From Clostridiales bacterium (GTDB lineage Bacteria; Bacillota; Clostridia; Peptostreptococcales; NVVX01), in NCBI GenBank assembly GCA_021129785.1, contig JAJOKQ010000021.1:6131-29800 (forward strand): a stretch of DNA of 23,670 nucleotides. The letters run 5' to 3'. The notes below the pieces were generated by a model. That model did no database searches, was not told the origin of the DNA, and saw only the letters and a list, made by a program, of their open reading frames with translations. Shown here piece after piece: positions 16,400 to 23,670 of the stretch (positions within the stretch are counted from its first letter, which is position 1; each line of letters opens with the position of its first letter). Made by a program: the position numbers and the translations under genes.

Positions 16400-17362
16400 A
16401 TGGATTTATATAATGGTTTGCTAAACAAAGAAAAAAGAGCTATAGCACGCATGATTTCTCTAGTTGAGAGGAATGACTCAGAAGCTTTAGAAGTCTTAAG
16501 CAGATTATATAAATTCTCAGGCAACGCTCACATTGTTGGGATTACAGGACCACCAGGAGCCGGCAAGAGTACATTAACTGATAAATTAGCTAAAAATCTG
16601 CGCAAAGAAGGCAAAAAAATTGCTATTATTGCGGTTGACCCAACAAGCCCATTTACAGGCGGAGCAATATTAGGAGATAGAATCAGAATGAATAAACTAT
16701 CGACCGATCCGGGGGTCTTTATTAGAAGCATGGGAGCAAGGGGACATCTAGGTGGAATATCAAAAGCGACTCATGCCGCTGTAAAAATTTTAGATATTGC
16801 AGGCTATGATTATATTTTTATTGAAACAGTAGGAGTAGGACAATCCGAAATTGATATTGTAAAAACTACAGATACCGTTATAATGGTAATGGTTCCTGGA
16901 CTTGGAGACGATATTCAAGCACTAAAAGCTGGAATTATGGAAATAGCTGATATTTTCGTAGTTAATAAATCGGACAGAGATGGTGCGGACAGAACTAAAG
17001 TTGAAATTGAGATGATGTTAGACTTTAGCTGCTCGCAGTGGAGACCACCTGTAACTAAGGTTATTGCTACTATTGATAAAGGGATTGATGAATTACTTGC
17101 AAACGTAAGTGAACATAAAGATTATCTAGTGAGCTCGGGTGCTTTTTTAAGTAAAAGAATTTTAAATAGTGAAGCTGAAATAATAGGGTTGATTAAAGAT
17201 AAAATAATTGATAGAATAGTGAATGCTTCATCCAATAAAAACGATGTAAAAATGTATGCTGAACGGGTAGCTAAAAGAGAGATAGATCCTTATACTGCTT
17301 GTGCAAAGTTGCTTTCCAAATCTGTGAAAGAGGTGAACGACGGTGAAGGTAAAAAAAATTGA
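16400..17362 (+). CDS. meaB: MeaB/ArgK-type G-protein chaperone of methylmalonyl-CoA mutase
   Basis: This 320-residue G3E-family GTPase has P-loop GPPGAGKS (residues 50-57), AVDPTSPFTGGAILGDRIRM, the switch segment ETVGVGQSE and guanine-specificity NKSD. The family loads and protects adenosylcobalamin on methylmalonyl-CoA mutase and prevents its inactivation. The position directly after the B12 subunit supports this specific partner rather than the older ArgK kinase name. ATAGGAGTAACG gives the ribosome site. The 3' end overlaps the epimerase gene by 20 bp. Confidence 0.94.
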   Translation: MDLYNGLLNKEKRAIARMISLVERNDSEALEVLSRLYKFSGNAHIVGITGPPGAGKSTLTDKLAKNLRKEGKKIAIIAVDPTSPFTGGAILGDRIRMNKLSTDPGVFIRSMGARGHLGGISKATHAAVKILDIAGYDYIFIETVGVGQSEIDIVKTTDTVIMVMVPGLGDDIQALKAGIMEIADIFVVNKSDRDGADRTKVEIEMMLDFSCSQWRPPVTKVIATIDKGIDELLANVSEHKDYLVSSGAFLSKRILNSEAEIIGLIKDKIIDRIVNASSNKNDVKMYAERVAKREIDPYTACAKLLSKSVKEVNDGEGKKN

Positions 17363-17744
17363 TCATATTGGGATTGCTGTAAAAAACATAGAAGAATCGT
17401 TGAAATTCTATAAAGACACATTGGGCATTGAGTGTACAGAAATTGAAGAAGTAGCTGAACAAAAAGTGAAAGTCGCTTTTTTACCCATAGGAGATACAGA
17501 ATTAGAACTGTTGGAATCTACTGACAAAGAAGGACCTATTGCTAGATTTATTGAAAAAAAGGGCGAAGGAATGCAACATATAGCTTTTCAAGTATACAAT
17601 ATTGAAGAAGCGATCAAAGACATGATTGACAAAGGAGTAAGAATGATTGATGAAAAACCACGATACGGTGCTGGAGGAGCGAAAATAGCTTTTTGTCATC
17701 CTAAAAGCACAGGTGGAGTTTTAGTAGAACTAAGTGAAAGATAG
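17343..17744 (+). CDS. mce: Methylmalonyl-CoA epimerase
   Basis: This 133-residue vicinal-oxygen-chelate (glyoxalase-fold) protein interconverts the (R)- and (S)-forms of methylmalonyl-CoA, linking the mutase to the decarboxylase. Likely metal ligands include H8 (DHIGIAV), H79 (MQHIAFQV) and E129 (GVLVELS). The N-terminus and length are standard. It starts at GTG 17343 inside the end of meaB, with GAGGTG at 17330-17335 at the right spacing, so it is translationally coupled to it. A 102-bp gap separates it from mmdA. Confidence 0.93.
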   Translation: MKVKKIDHIGIAVKNIEESLKFYKDTLGIECTEIEEVAEQKVKVAFLPIGDTELELLESTDKEGPIARFIEKKGEGMQHIAFQVYNIEEAIKDMIDKGVRMIDEKPRYGAGGAKIAFCHPKSTGGVLVELSER

Positions 17745-17846
17745 TAATTGTTCAAGACCATCACTTGATACGTAAATCGATTGATTTGCTCTTGAGTGGA
17801 TGTTTAAAATAAAGTTTAATAAAGCAACATTATTTTAGGAGGGTAT

Positions 17847-19397
17847 ATGATGTCGTCAAGCAAGTTAGAACAACTGCGCCAATTAAAAAAAAGTATAAAA
17901 TTGGGTGATGGAGAAAAGAGAATCGAGAGTCAGCGCAAGAAGGGTAAGATGATTGCTAGAGAAAGAATCAATTTGCTATTTGATGAAGGGTCATTTGTCG
18001 AAGTTGATGCATTTGTAAAACACAGATGTAAGAATTTTGGTATGGACAAAATGGAATCACCAGGTGAAGGTGTGGTAACAGGGTATGGACAAGTAGAGGG
18101 AAGACTTGTATATGCTTACGCACAAGACTTTACAGTTTTAGGTGGTTCGCTTGGTGAAATGCATGCAAAAAAGATATGCAAAATACAAGACTTAGCACTT
18201 AAAATGGGCGCGCCTATAGTTGGTATTAACGACTCTGGTGGAGCAAGAATACAAGAGGGTGTGGATGCACTATCTGGATACGCAAATATTTTCTTTAGAA
18301 ATACAATTTCTTCAGGTGTGATTCCGCAAATAACAGCCATAATGGGACCATGTGCAGGTGGAGCAGTATACTCACCGGCAATTACTGACTTTATTTTTAT
18401 GGTTGACAAGACTAGCCAAATGTTTATTACAGGACCGCAAGTAATAAAAACAGTAACTGGAGAAGAAGTTACCTCAGAAGACCTTGGTGGAGCGAAGACA
18501 CATAATAGTGTAAGTGGAGTAGCACATTTTGTTTCTCAAAGTGAAGCTGAGTGCATAGAAGATATTAAGAGATTGCTAAGCTTTTTGCCATCTAACAACA
18601 TGGAAATAGCACCAGTTTACGAAGTGGACGATGACTTAAACAGGATGATTCCTGAGCTTAACGAAATAATACCAGAAAACCCGAATAAGCCTTATGACAT
18701 GAAAAAAATAATTGAAGCTATAGCTGATGAAAGTGATTTTTTTGAAACTCAAGCTAGTTATGCTCAAAACATAATTACAGGATTTATGAGATTAAATGGA
18801 CAATCTGTTGGAGTTATTGCTAACCAACCTAAAGTTTTAGCTGGTTGTTTAGATATTAATGCCTCAGACAAAGCAGGACGATTTGTAAGAACGTGCGACT
18901 GCTACAACATTCCAGTACTAACGATAGTTGATGTTCCAGGATTTTTGCCGGGGACAGCGCAAGAATATGGTGGAATCATAAGACATGGTGCAAAAATGCT
19001 TTATGCGTATAGCGAAGCAACAGTACCAAAGATTACTTTAATTGTAAGAAAAGCGTATGGTGGTGCATACATAGCAATGTGCTGTAAAGAGCTAGGTGCA
19101 GACGTATCACTTGCATGGCCAAGCGCGCAAATAGCAGTTATGGGACCAGACGGAGCTGCGAATATAATTTTTAAAAAAGAGATTGCGGATTCAGATGATC
19201 CACAAGCAACTCGAGTAGAGTTAGTTGAAAATTATAAAGTTGAATTTGCAACGCCATATAAAGCTGCAGAAAGAGGTTATGTTGATGATGTAATTGAACC
19301 GTCAGCTACAAGAAAAAGACTAATTGATGCAATAAATATGACAGCTAGCAAAAGAGAAACAAGACCATCTAAAAAACATGGTAACTTACCTGTGTAA
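17847..19397 (+). CDS. mmdA: Methylmalonyl-CoA decarboxylase, carboxyltransferase alpha subunit
   Basis: The 516-residue protein has two crotonase-like carboxyltransferase halves. The N-half has NDSGGARIQEG (about 128-138) and MGPCAGGAVYSPA (166-178), which form the acyl-CoA site. The C-half has DVPGFLPGTAQEYGGIIRHG and KAYGGAYIAM. It moves CO2 from methylmalonyl-CoA to the biotin carrier; the membrane subunit then releases it. Related glutaconyl-CoA and propionyl-CoA carboxyltransferases look alike, but the mutase/epimerase context and the OadB/OadG-type partners point to the Na+-translocating methylmalonyl-CoA enzyme. AGGAGGGTAT precedes ATG 17847, and a second ATG follows at once. Confidence 0.9.
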   Translation: MMSSSKLEQLRQLKKSIKLGDGEKRIESQRKKGKMIARERINLLFDEGSFVEVDAFVKHRCKNFGMDKMESPGEGVVTGYGQVEGRLVYAYAQDFTVLGGSLGEMHAKKICKIQDLALKMGAPIVGINDSGGARIQEGVDALSGYANIFFRNTISSGVIPQITAIMGPCAGGAVYSPAITDFIFMVDKTSQMFITGPQVIKTVTGEEVTSEDLGGAKTHNSVSGVAHFVSQSEAECIEDIKRLLSFLPSNNMEIAPVYEVDDDLNRMIPELNEIIPENPNKPYDMKKIIEAIADESDFFETQASYAQNIITGFMRLNGQSVGVIANQPKVLAGCLDINASDKAGRFVRTCDCYNIPVLTIVDVPGFLPGTAQEYGGIIRHGAKMLYAYSEATVPKITLIVRKAYGGAYIAMCCKELGADVSLAWPSAQIAVMGPDGAANIIFKKEIADSDDPQATRVELVENYKVEFATPYKAAERGYVDDVIEPSATRKRLIDAINMTASKRETRPSKKHGNLPV

Positions 19398-19427
19398 TTG
19401 ATTTTAAAAGAGAGGTGACATATAGTA

Positions 19428-19826
19428 ATGTTATTAGAAAAAATGAAGTATGCAATTGAAGACCTAAGTACTGGCGAAAAAATAATAGGAAGCTTACAAG
19501 TGACAATGTTAGGAATTGCAATAGTATTTATTGCTTTATTTGTACTCTACATTGTTATTAGAGTTATGGAAAAAACTATTGGAAAGCCTGTTGTGAGCAA
19601 TCAAGTAAAATGTGAAAAGAGATCAGTAGCACAGGAATATAGTGAAGAAAGCAATGAAGAAATTGACAATACTGAACTGGTAGCAGTTATTACAGCTGCT
19701 CTTAATGCGACTCTAAACACAACAGCATGCAATATTGTTGTTAAAAACATAAGAAGAATTAGTGATGAGAGCCCTGCATGGGCTAAGGTTGGTAGAACTG
19801 AACAGATAGGAAATATGCTACAATAA
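19428..19826 (+). CDS. mmdD: Na+-translocating decarboxylase small membrane subunit (OadG/MmdD-like)
   Basis: The 132-residue protein has one N-terminal membrane segment (about residues 22-46, MLGIAIVFIALFVLYIVIRV), a charged linker, and a C-terminal soluble part ending ALNATLNTTACNIVVKNIRR...WAKVGR. That layout is typical of the gamma/delta subunits that hold the carboxyltransferase to the membrane subunit. Sequence similarity in this family is low, so the call rests on topology, the C-terminal pattern and position between mmdA and the biotin carrier. GAGGTG lies ten bases before the ATG. Confidence 0.8.
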   Translation: MLLEKMKYAIEDLSTGEKIIGSLQVTMLGIAIVFIALFVLYIVIRVMEKTIGKPVVSNQVKCEKRSVAQEYSEESNEEIDNTELVAVITAALNATLNTTACNIVVKNIRRISDESPAWAKVGRTEQIGNMLQ

Positions 19827-19903
19827 CAAACGATTGTAGATAGATGCTTGTATAAAAAATAAGAGTTTAAAACTTAGAGCATATAATTTAGGAGGAATAA
19901 TCG

Positions 19904-20296
19904 ATGAAGAAATATAATATTACTGTAAATGGTGTTAGCTATGAAGTAGAAGTTGAAGAATTAAACGGGGTAGAGCAGCCAATGCCTACAAATAGAGCAG
20001 TAGCAGCAGCGCCAAAATCTTCCCCGAAAGCTACGCTTAAACCTGCTAAGTCGGCACAAAAGCCAGCAGCTGTTTCAGCAGGAGCTACCACTGTTGCGGC
20101 ACCTATGCCAGGCAACATATGGAAAGTACAAGTTAAAGAAGGACAACAAGTAAAAGAAGGCGACGTTTTAATTATTTTAGAAGCAATGAAAATGGAAAAT
20201 GAAATAATGGCAGAACAAGATGGAACAGTAGCTAAAATACATGTTGCAGAAGGTGCTGCAGTTAATGGTGGAGATTTGTTGGTCTCACTAAACTAG
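19904..20296 (+). CDS. mmdC: Biotin carboxyl carrier subunit of methylmalonyl-CoA decarboxylase
   Basis: The 130-residue protein has a short N-terminal beta region, a flexible Ala/Pro/Lys-rich linker (about residues 27-65) and a C-terminal biotinyl domain. The biotin-accepting lysine is K96 in EAMKMEN. Biotin shuttles the carboxyl group between MmdA and MmdB. AGGAGGAATAATCG precedes the ATG. The ligase that would modify it (birA) lies two genes downstream. An intercistronic hairpin follows the stop. Confidence 0.93.
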   Translation: MKKYNITVNGVSYEVEVEELNGVEQPMPTNRAVAAAPKSSPKATLKPAKSAQKPAAVSAGATTVAAPMPGNIWKVQVKEGQQVKEGDVLIILEAMKMENEIMAEQDGTVAKIHVAEGAAVNGGDLLVSLN

Positions 20297-20318
20297 GACG
20301 TTCGGATGATGTTAAAAA

Positions 20319-20349
20319 AGGCTGAAAAGTTCAGTGAACTATTTAGCCT
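20319..20349 (+). other. Intercistronic hairpin between mmdC and mmdB
   Basis: AGGCT (20319-20323) pairs with AGCCT (20345-20349), and AGTTC pairs with GAACT inside it around an AGT loop, with one mismatch between. No T run follows, so it is not a classical terminator. It ends just before the mmdB ribosome site and could stabilise or process the mRNA and so set the carrier-to-membrane-subunit ratio; that role is inferred. Confidence 0.5.
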
Positions 20350-20370
20350 GATTTGAAAGGAGACTCAACA

Positions 20371-21609
20371 ATGTTAGATATAATCTATAAATTTTGGAAT
20401 ACGACAGGATACGCGAATATGGATGTTCCAAGTGCTGTAATGATAGTGCTGGCATGTGTTCTGCTTTATTTAGCAATTGTCAAGAAATTTGAACCGTTAC
20501 TACTACTACCTATAGCTTTCGGAATGTTAATAGTTAACCTTCCTCTATCAGGACTAGTCGAGGCGGGAGGAACAGTAATTAGATCAATGAGCCCAGAAAC
20601 TGCAACTGATACAGCTAAGATGCTAGCGAATCCAACCGCAGAAATGGTTGCTACAGGAATTCCAGTGCAAATTTACACTGAGAGCCCTGGAGGTTTACTT
20701 GGTTACTTTTATAAAGGGATTCACTTAGGGGTGTTCCCACCTTTAATCTTTTTAGGTGTAGGAGCAATGACAGATTTTGGACCTTTAATTGCAAATCCGA
20801 AGAGTCTATTTTTGGGTGCTGCAGCACAATTTGGTATTTTCTTCACATTTATGGGTGCAGTATTAATGGGATTTTCGGCGCAAGAAGCTGCTTCTATTGG
20901 GATTATTGGTGGAGCAGATGGACCTACAGCAATATTCTTAACTTCAAGAATGGCTCCACATTTACTTGGACCAATTGCAGTTGCAGCATATTCATATATG
21001 GCACTTGTTCCAATAATTCAACCGCCTATAATGAAAGCTCTTACGACAAAAAAAGAAAGACAAATTAAAATGCAGCAACTAAGAGTTGTAAAAAAATCAG
21101 AGAAAATTTTGTTTCCGATAGTTGTTACGCTGTTAGTATCATTACTTTTACCTACAGCTACTGTATTAGTAGGAATGTTGATGTTAGGGAATTTACTTAG
21201 AGAATCAATGGTAACAGACAGATTGTCAAAGACAGCGCAGAACGAGTTAATAAATATTGTAACAATATTCCTAGGGCTAGGTGTAGGAGGAATGACTAAA
21301 GCAGAGCATTTTCTGAAGTTCGAAACGCTACAAATTATAGTATTGGGTGTAACTGCATTTGCAGCCGGAACAGCGGCGGGACTATTACTTGCCAAAGTTA
21401 TGAACAAAATCTTGGGCGGTAACGCAATAAATCCACTTATTGGTTCAGCAGGAGTATCGGCAGTGCCTATGGCAGCTAGGGTGTCACAAGTAGTAGGGCA
21501 AAAAGAAAATCCAAGTAATTTCCTTCTCATGCATGCTATGGGGCCAAATGTTTCTGGAGTTATAGGTTCAGCAGTAGCAGCAGGGATATTATTGTCTTTA
21601 TTTAATTAA
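20371..21609 (+). CDS. mmdB: Na+-translocating decarboxylase membrane subunit (OadB/MmdB/GcdB family)
   Basis: This polytopic membrane protein of 412 residues decarboxylates carboxybiotin and exports Na+. Family hallmarks are FPPLIFLGVGAMTDFGPL, the ion-binding segment GIIGGADGPTAIF with its aspartate (about D183), YMALVPIIQPP, and the C-terminal GSAGVSAVPMAARVSQ and MHAMGPNVSGVIGSA. I choose ATG 20371, with AAAGGAG eight to ten bases upstream, over an in-frame TTG at 20353. About 40 residues between LVEAGG and GLLGYFYKGI (SMSPETATDTAKML...) look like an insertion relative to compact family members of about 375 residues. The length suggests an extra loop; relatives with such a loop may exist in other Firmicutes. 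Confidence 0.93.
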   Translation: MLDIIYKFWNTTGYANMDVPSAVMIVLACVLLYLAIVKKFEPLLLLPIAFGMLIVNLPLSGLVEAGGTVIRSMSPETATDTAKMLANPTAEMVATGIPVQIYTESPGGLLGYFYKGIHLGVFPPLIFLGVGAMTDFGPLIANPKSLFLGAAAQFGIFFTFMGAVLMGFSAQEAASIGIIGGADGPTAIFLTSRMAPHLLGPIAVAAYSYMALVPIIQPPIMKALTTKKERQIKMQQLRVVKKSEKILFPIVVTLLVSLLLPTATVLVGMLMLGNLLRESMVTDRLSKTAQNELINIVTIFLGLGVGGMTKAEHFLKFETLQIIVLGVTAFAAGTAAGLLLAKVMNKILGGNAINPLIGSAGVSAVPMAARVSQVVGQKENPSNFLLMHAMGPNVSGVIGSAVAAGILLSLFN

Positions 21610-21653
21610 AAGTATTCAATGTATTTAATATAATGAGTTACGGATAAAAGATC

Positions 21654-21716
21654 GTGTTATCTGGAATGATTATTTTATTAAGCATATTTGCTTTAGTAAT
21701 GAATGTAATTAATTAG
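21654..21716 (+). CDS. Possible tiny hydrophobic peptide (20 residues)
   Basis: GTG at 21654 opens a 21-codon frame with a hydrophobic core (GMIILLSIFALVMNV) lying between mmdB and the operon terminator. An in-frame ATG is at 21666. No convincing ribosome site is seen. Some Na+ decarboxylases have very small accessory subunits, which is the only reason to note it; AT-rich DNA readily gives such frames. Confidence 0.15.
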   Translation: MLSGMIILLSIFALVMNVIN

Positions 21717-21746
21717 AGTTATAGAATTGAAGATACAATTTCATTG

Positions 21747-21771
21747 AAAGGGTGCATATATGCATCCTTTT
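21747..21771 (+). terminator. Terminator of the methylmalonyl-CoA operon
   Basis: AAAGGGTGCA (21747-21756) pairs with TGCATCCTTT (21761-21770) across a TATA loop, including one G-T pair, and ends in a short T run. It lies 137 bp after mmdB and before birA, so birA is probably transcribed separately, although some read-through is possible. Confidence 0.65.
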
Positions 21772-21822
21772 AGTGCATACAGAGAGTTGTGAATATTCTA
21801 ACGAAATTTCCGGAGGATTAGT

Positions 21823-22803
21823 ATGAAAAAACAGATTTTGAAAGAATTATATAAAGCTAAAGACGAATATATTTCTGGTGGGAGATTAAGCACAAAGCTA
21901 GGAGTATCAAGGAATGCTATTTGGAAAAACATAGTGAATTTGAAAAAAGAAGGACATATCATTGAAAGTGCAAGAAATAGAGGTTATCGTCTGTTATCGA
22001 GCGACTTAGAGATTTCGCAAACAGATCTGCAAGTAAGTATTGGTACAAAAAAAATCGGGAAGAAAATACTTTGCTTTGACGAAATTGATTCAACAAATAA
22101 TTATGCCAAGAAAATTGCTTGCAAGGAAGAGCATGGAACAGTAATAATTGCCGAGAGACAAACAGCAGGCAGAGGGAGGCGAGGTAGAGAGTGGGTGTCG
22201 CCAAGAAATGAAGGCTTATGGATGTCAATAATACTAAAGCCTGCAATACCATCATCAGAAGCTAGTAAGCTAACTCAAATAGCGGCTCTATCTGTTTGTA
22301 ATGCAATTAGAGAACTATGCAAATGCGAAGCATTAATTAAATGGCCTAATGATATTGTTATCAATGGCAAAAAAATATGTGGAATATTGACTGAAATGAC
22401 AGGTGAACTAGGAGAAATGAGTTTTATTATTGTGGGAATAGGAATAAATATAAAAACACGTGAATTCACAGAAGACTTAAGTGCTATTGCGACTTCTATT
22501 TTAATAGAATCTAAAACTGAAGTTAGTAGGAAAGAACTTTTTCTAAAAATAATGGAGAAGTTTGAGAAATATTATGAATCCTTTATTGAGAATGTCTCAC
22601 TAGAGAGCATTGTGCCAGAGCTTAGAAAGTACTCGGCTTTAGTAGGAAAAGAAATTATAGTAGTTAGAGGGAATAAAGAAATTTATGCTAGGGCTAAAGA
22701 TATAACTAGTGAAGGAGAATTACTTATTGAGACTAGTGACGGGGGAAAAAAAGTACTTAACTCTGGAGAAGTTTCGATAAGAAGAAAAAGTGGATATCTT
22801 TAA
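21823..22803 (+). CDS. birA: Biotin--[acetyl-CoA-carboxylase] ligase, bifunctional with repressor domain
   Basis: The 326-residue protein has an N-terminal winged helix-turn-helix (residues 1-58, with LSTKLGVSRNAIWKNIVNLKK), the ligase core with the biotinyl-AMP loop GRGRRG (116-121), GLWMSIILKP and KWPND (173-177), and the small C-terminal domain. It activates biotin and attaches it to carrier proteins; the obvious local substrate is MmdC K96. The HTH makes it a likely biotin-sensing repressor as well, but I see no clear BirA operator in the window. CGGAGG supplies the ribosome site. Confidence 0.94.
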   Translation: MKKQILKELYKAKDEYISGGRLSTKLGVSRNAIWKNIVNLKKEGHIIESARNRGYRLLSSDLEISQTDLQVSIGTKKIGKKILCFDEIDSTNNYAKKIACKEEHGTVIIAERQTAGRGRRGREWVSPRNEGLWMSIILKPAIPSSEASKLTQIAALSVCNAIRELCKCEALIKWPNDIVINGKKICGILTEMTGELGEMSFIIVGIGINIKTREFTEDLSAIATSILIESKTEVSRKELFLKIMEKFEKYYESFIENVSLESIVPELRKYSALVGKEIIVVRGNKEIYARAKDITSEGELLIETSDGGKKVLNSGEVSIRRKSGYL

Positions 22804-22819
22804 ATCAAACGCAAGAGTT

Positions 22820-22834
22820 TGGCACGCTAATTGC
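22820..22834 (+). promoter_or_regulatory. Sigma-54 (RpoN) promoter of the thiolase operon
   Basis: TGGCACG (22820-22826), CTAA, TTGC (22831-22834) is a second consensus -24/-12 element with GG and GC ten bases apart, the same heptamer and spacing as the promoter at 276. Transcription would begin near 22846, about 90 nt before the thiolase start, much as for kdd. Confidence 0.85.
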
Positions 22835-22937
22835 TGTAAATAAAGATGCAAGTGTATTTTGGTGACTGTTTAGTATTAAAGCAAAACAAGAAATAAACAA
22901 AATTGTAAACTAATTTAACTTTGAAGGAGGATTTTTA

Positions 22938-23670
22938 ATGAGAGAAGTAATAATAGCAAGTGCGGTGAGAACGCCAATCGGTAGTTTTGGAGGCGTGTTA
23001 TCTAAAGTATCAGCAGTAGATTTGGGGGCGATAGTAGTAAAAGAAGCGATAGTAAGAGCAGGTATTACCTCTAAACAAGTGGATGAAGTTTTTATGGGGT
23101 GCATTCTTCAAGCGGGCTTAGGACAAGGAATTGCTAGACAATCATCAATAAAAGCAGGAATTCCAGTAGAGACGCCTGCAACGACCATTAATATGTTATG
23201 TGGATCAGGCCTTAGTTCTGTAGCAATAGCTGCACAAACAATATTAGCTGGAGACAATGATATTGTAATTGCTGGTGGAACTGAAAACATGAGCCAAGCT
23301 GTATACGTAATGCCAAAGGCAAGGTGGGGAGCTAAAATGGGAGATGCAAAAATGGTCGATACCATGGTTCATGATGCTCTTACAGATGCTTTTAATAATT
23401 ATCATATGGGTATAACAGCAGAGAATTTAGCTGAAAAATACAGTATTTCAAGAGAAGAGCAAGACCAATTTGCAACTGAAAGCCAAAACAGAGCTGAGAA
23501 GGCAATGAGTGAAAATAGATTTGCAGATGAGATTATCTCAGTTAGCATCCCTCAAAGGAAAGGCGAGCCTATTTTAGTGGATAAGGATGAGTATCCGAAA
23601 CAAGGAGTAACAGTAGAAAAACTTTCAAAACTACGAACAGCGTTTAAAAAAGAAGGAACAGTTACTGCAG
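22938..23670 (+). CDS. thlA: Acetyl-CoA C-acetyltransferase (thiolase), 5' part
   Basis: The gene runs off the right edge; 244 codons are visible from ATG 22938, preceded by GAAGGAGG. It has the thiolase start REVIIASAVRTPIGSFGG, the nucleophilic cysteine C88 in NMLCGSGLSSV, GGTENMSQAVYVMPKARWG, and the HMGITAENLAEKYSISREEQ segment. It interconverts acetyl-CoA and acetoacetyl-CoA. In a lysine fermenter it fits the branch between acetoacetyl-CoA and butyrate or acetate. The sigma-54 promoter just upstream suggests control together with the kam operon. The exact thiolase type (biosynthetic or degradative) cannot be fixed from the fragment. Confidence 0.93.
   Translation, partial: MREVIIASAVRTPIGSFGGVLSKVSAVDLGAIVVKEAIVRAGITSKQVDEVFMGCILQAGLGQGIARQSSIKAGIPVETPATTINMLCGSGLSSVAIAAQTILAGDNDIVIAGGTENMSQAVYVMPKARWGAKMGDAKMVDTMVHDALTDAFNNYHMGITAENLAEKYSISREEQDQFATESQNRAEKAMSENRFADEIISVSIPQRKGEPILVDKDEYPKQGVTVEKLSKLRTAFKKEGTVTA

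Noticed and set aside
22890..22920. BirA operator-like TTGTAAAC...TTTAAC near the thiolase start
   Set aside because: The half-sites are not symmetric and the spacing does not fit known BirA boxes.
1..23670. CRISPR arrays, tRNA or rRNA genes, prophage or complete insertion sequences
   Set aside because: I saw no regularly spaced repeats, no cloverleaf with conserved T-loop, and no transposase or phage genes on either strand.

Overview
The window looks like a piece of an AT-rich anaerobic Firmicute, most likely a lysine- and amino-acid-fermenting Clostridia (Peptostreptococcales-like). The evidence is the gene content: a complete kam cluster for lysine fermentation, a Na+-translocating biotin decarboxylase, a tilS-ftsH pair, AGGAGG-type ribosome binding sites and two sigma-54 promoters. 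The species cannot be named from sequence alone.

Region 1 (1-8159) is a lysine fermentation operon. It opens with the last 58 codons of a sigma-54-dependent activator carrying a Fis-type helix-turn-helix, then a terminator, then a near-perfect sigma-54 promoter (276-290). Next come kdd, kamA (lysine 2,3-aminomutase), kamB and kamC (reactivase pair; KamC has a MutS-type ATPase), and kamD and kamE (adenosylcobalamin/PLP lysine 5,6-aminomutase), closed by a hairpin terminator at 8119-8159. The kdd-kamA and kamA-kamB gaps hold repeat-type DNA: three copies of a GGGGAC...CTTGTCTT palindrome and one 188-bp MITE-like inverted repeat. The other two usual lysine-pathway genes, kce and kal, are not in the window.

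Region 2 (8160-13983) is a mixed interval: a short minus-strand coding relic, a sigma-70-driven AAA/DUF4143 ATPase, an aldo/keto reductase pseudogene with an internal deletion, then the housekeeping genes tilS and ftsH and a strong terminator.

Region 3 (13984-21771) is a methylmalonyl-CoA module: mutase large subunit, mutase B12 subunit, MeaB-type G-protein chaperone, epimerase, and a four-subunit Na+-pumping methylmalonyl-CoA decarboxylase (MmdA, OadG-like subunit, biotin carrier, OadB-like membrane subunit). Together they would convert succinyl-CoA to propionyl-CoA while exporting Na+. The mutase large-subunit gene, as given, carries two -1 frameshifts and one in-frame stop. Either it is a young pseudogene that leaves the module without its first enzyme, or the assembly has errors here.

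Region 4 (21772-23670) holds birA, which would biotinylate the carrier subunit, and then a second sigma-54 promoter in front of a thiolase gene that runs off the window. The two sigma-54 promoters suggest that lysine degradation and the acetoacetyl-CoA/butyrate branch share a control logic. The main curiosities are the broken mutase, the MITE-like element inside the kam operon, the paired sigma-54 promoters, and the decayed aldo/keto reductase.
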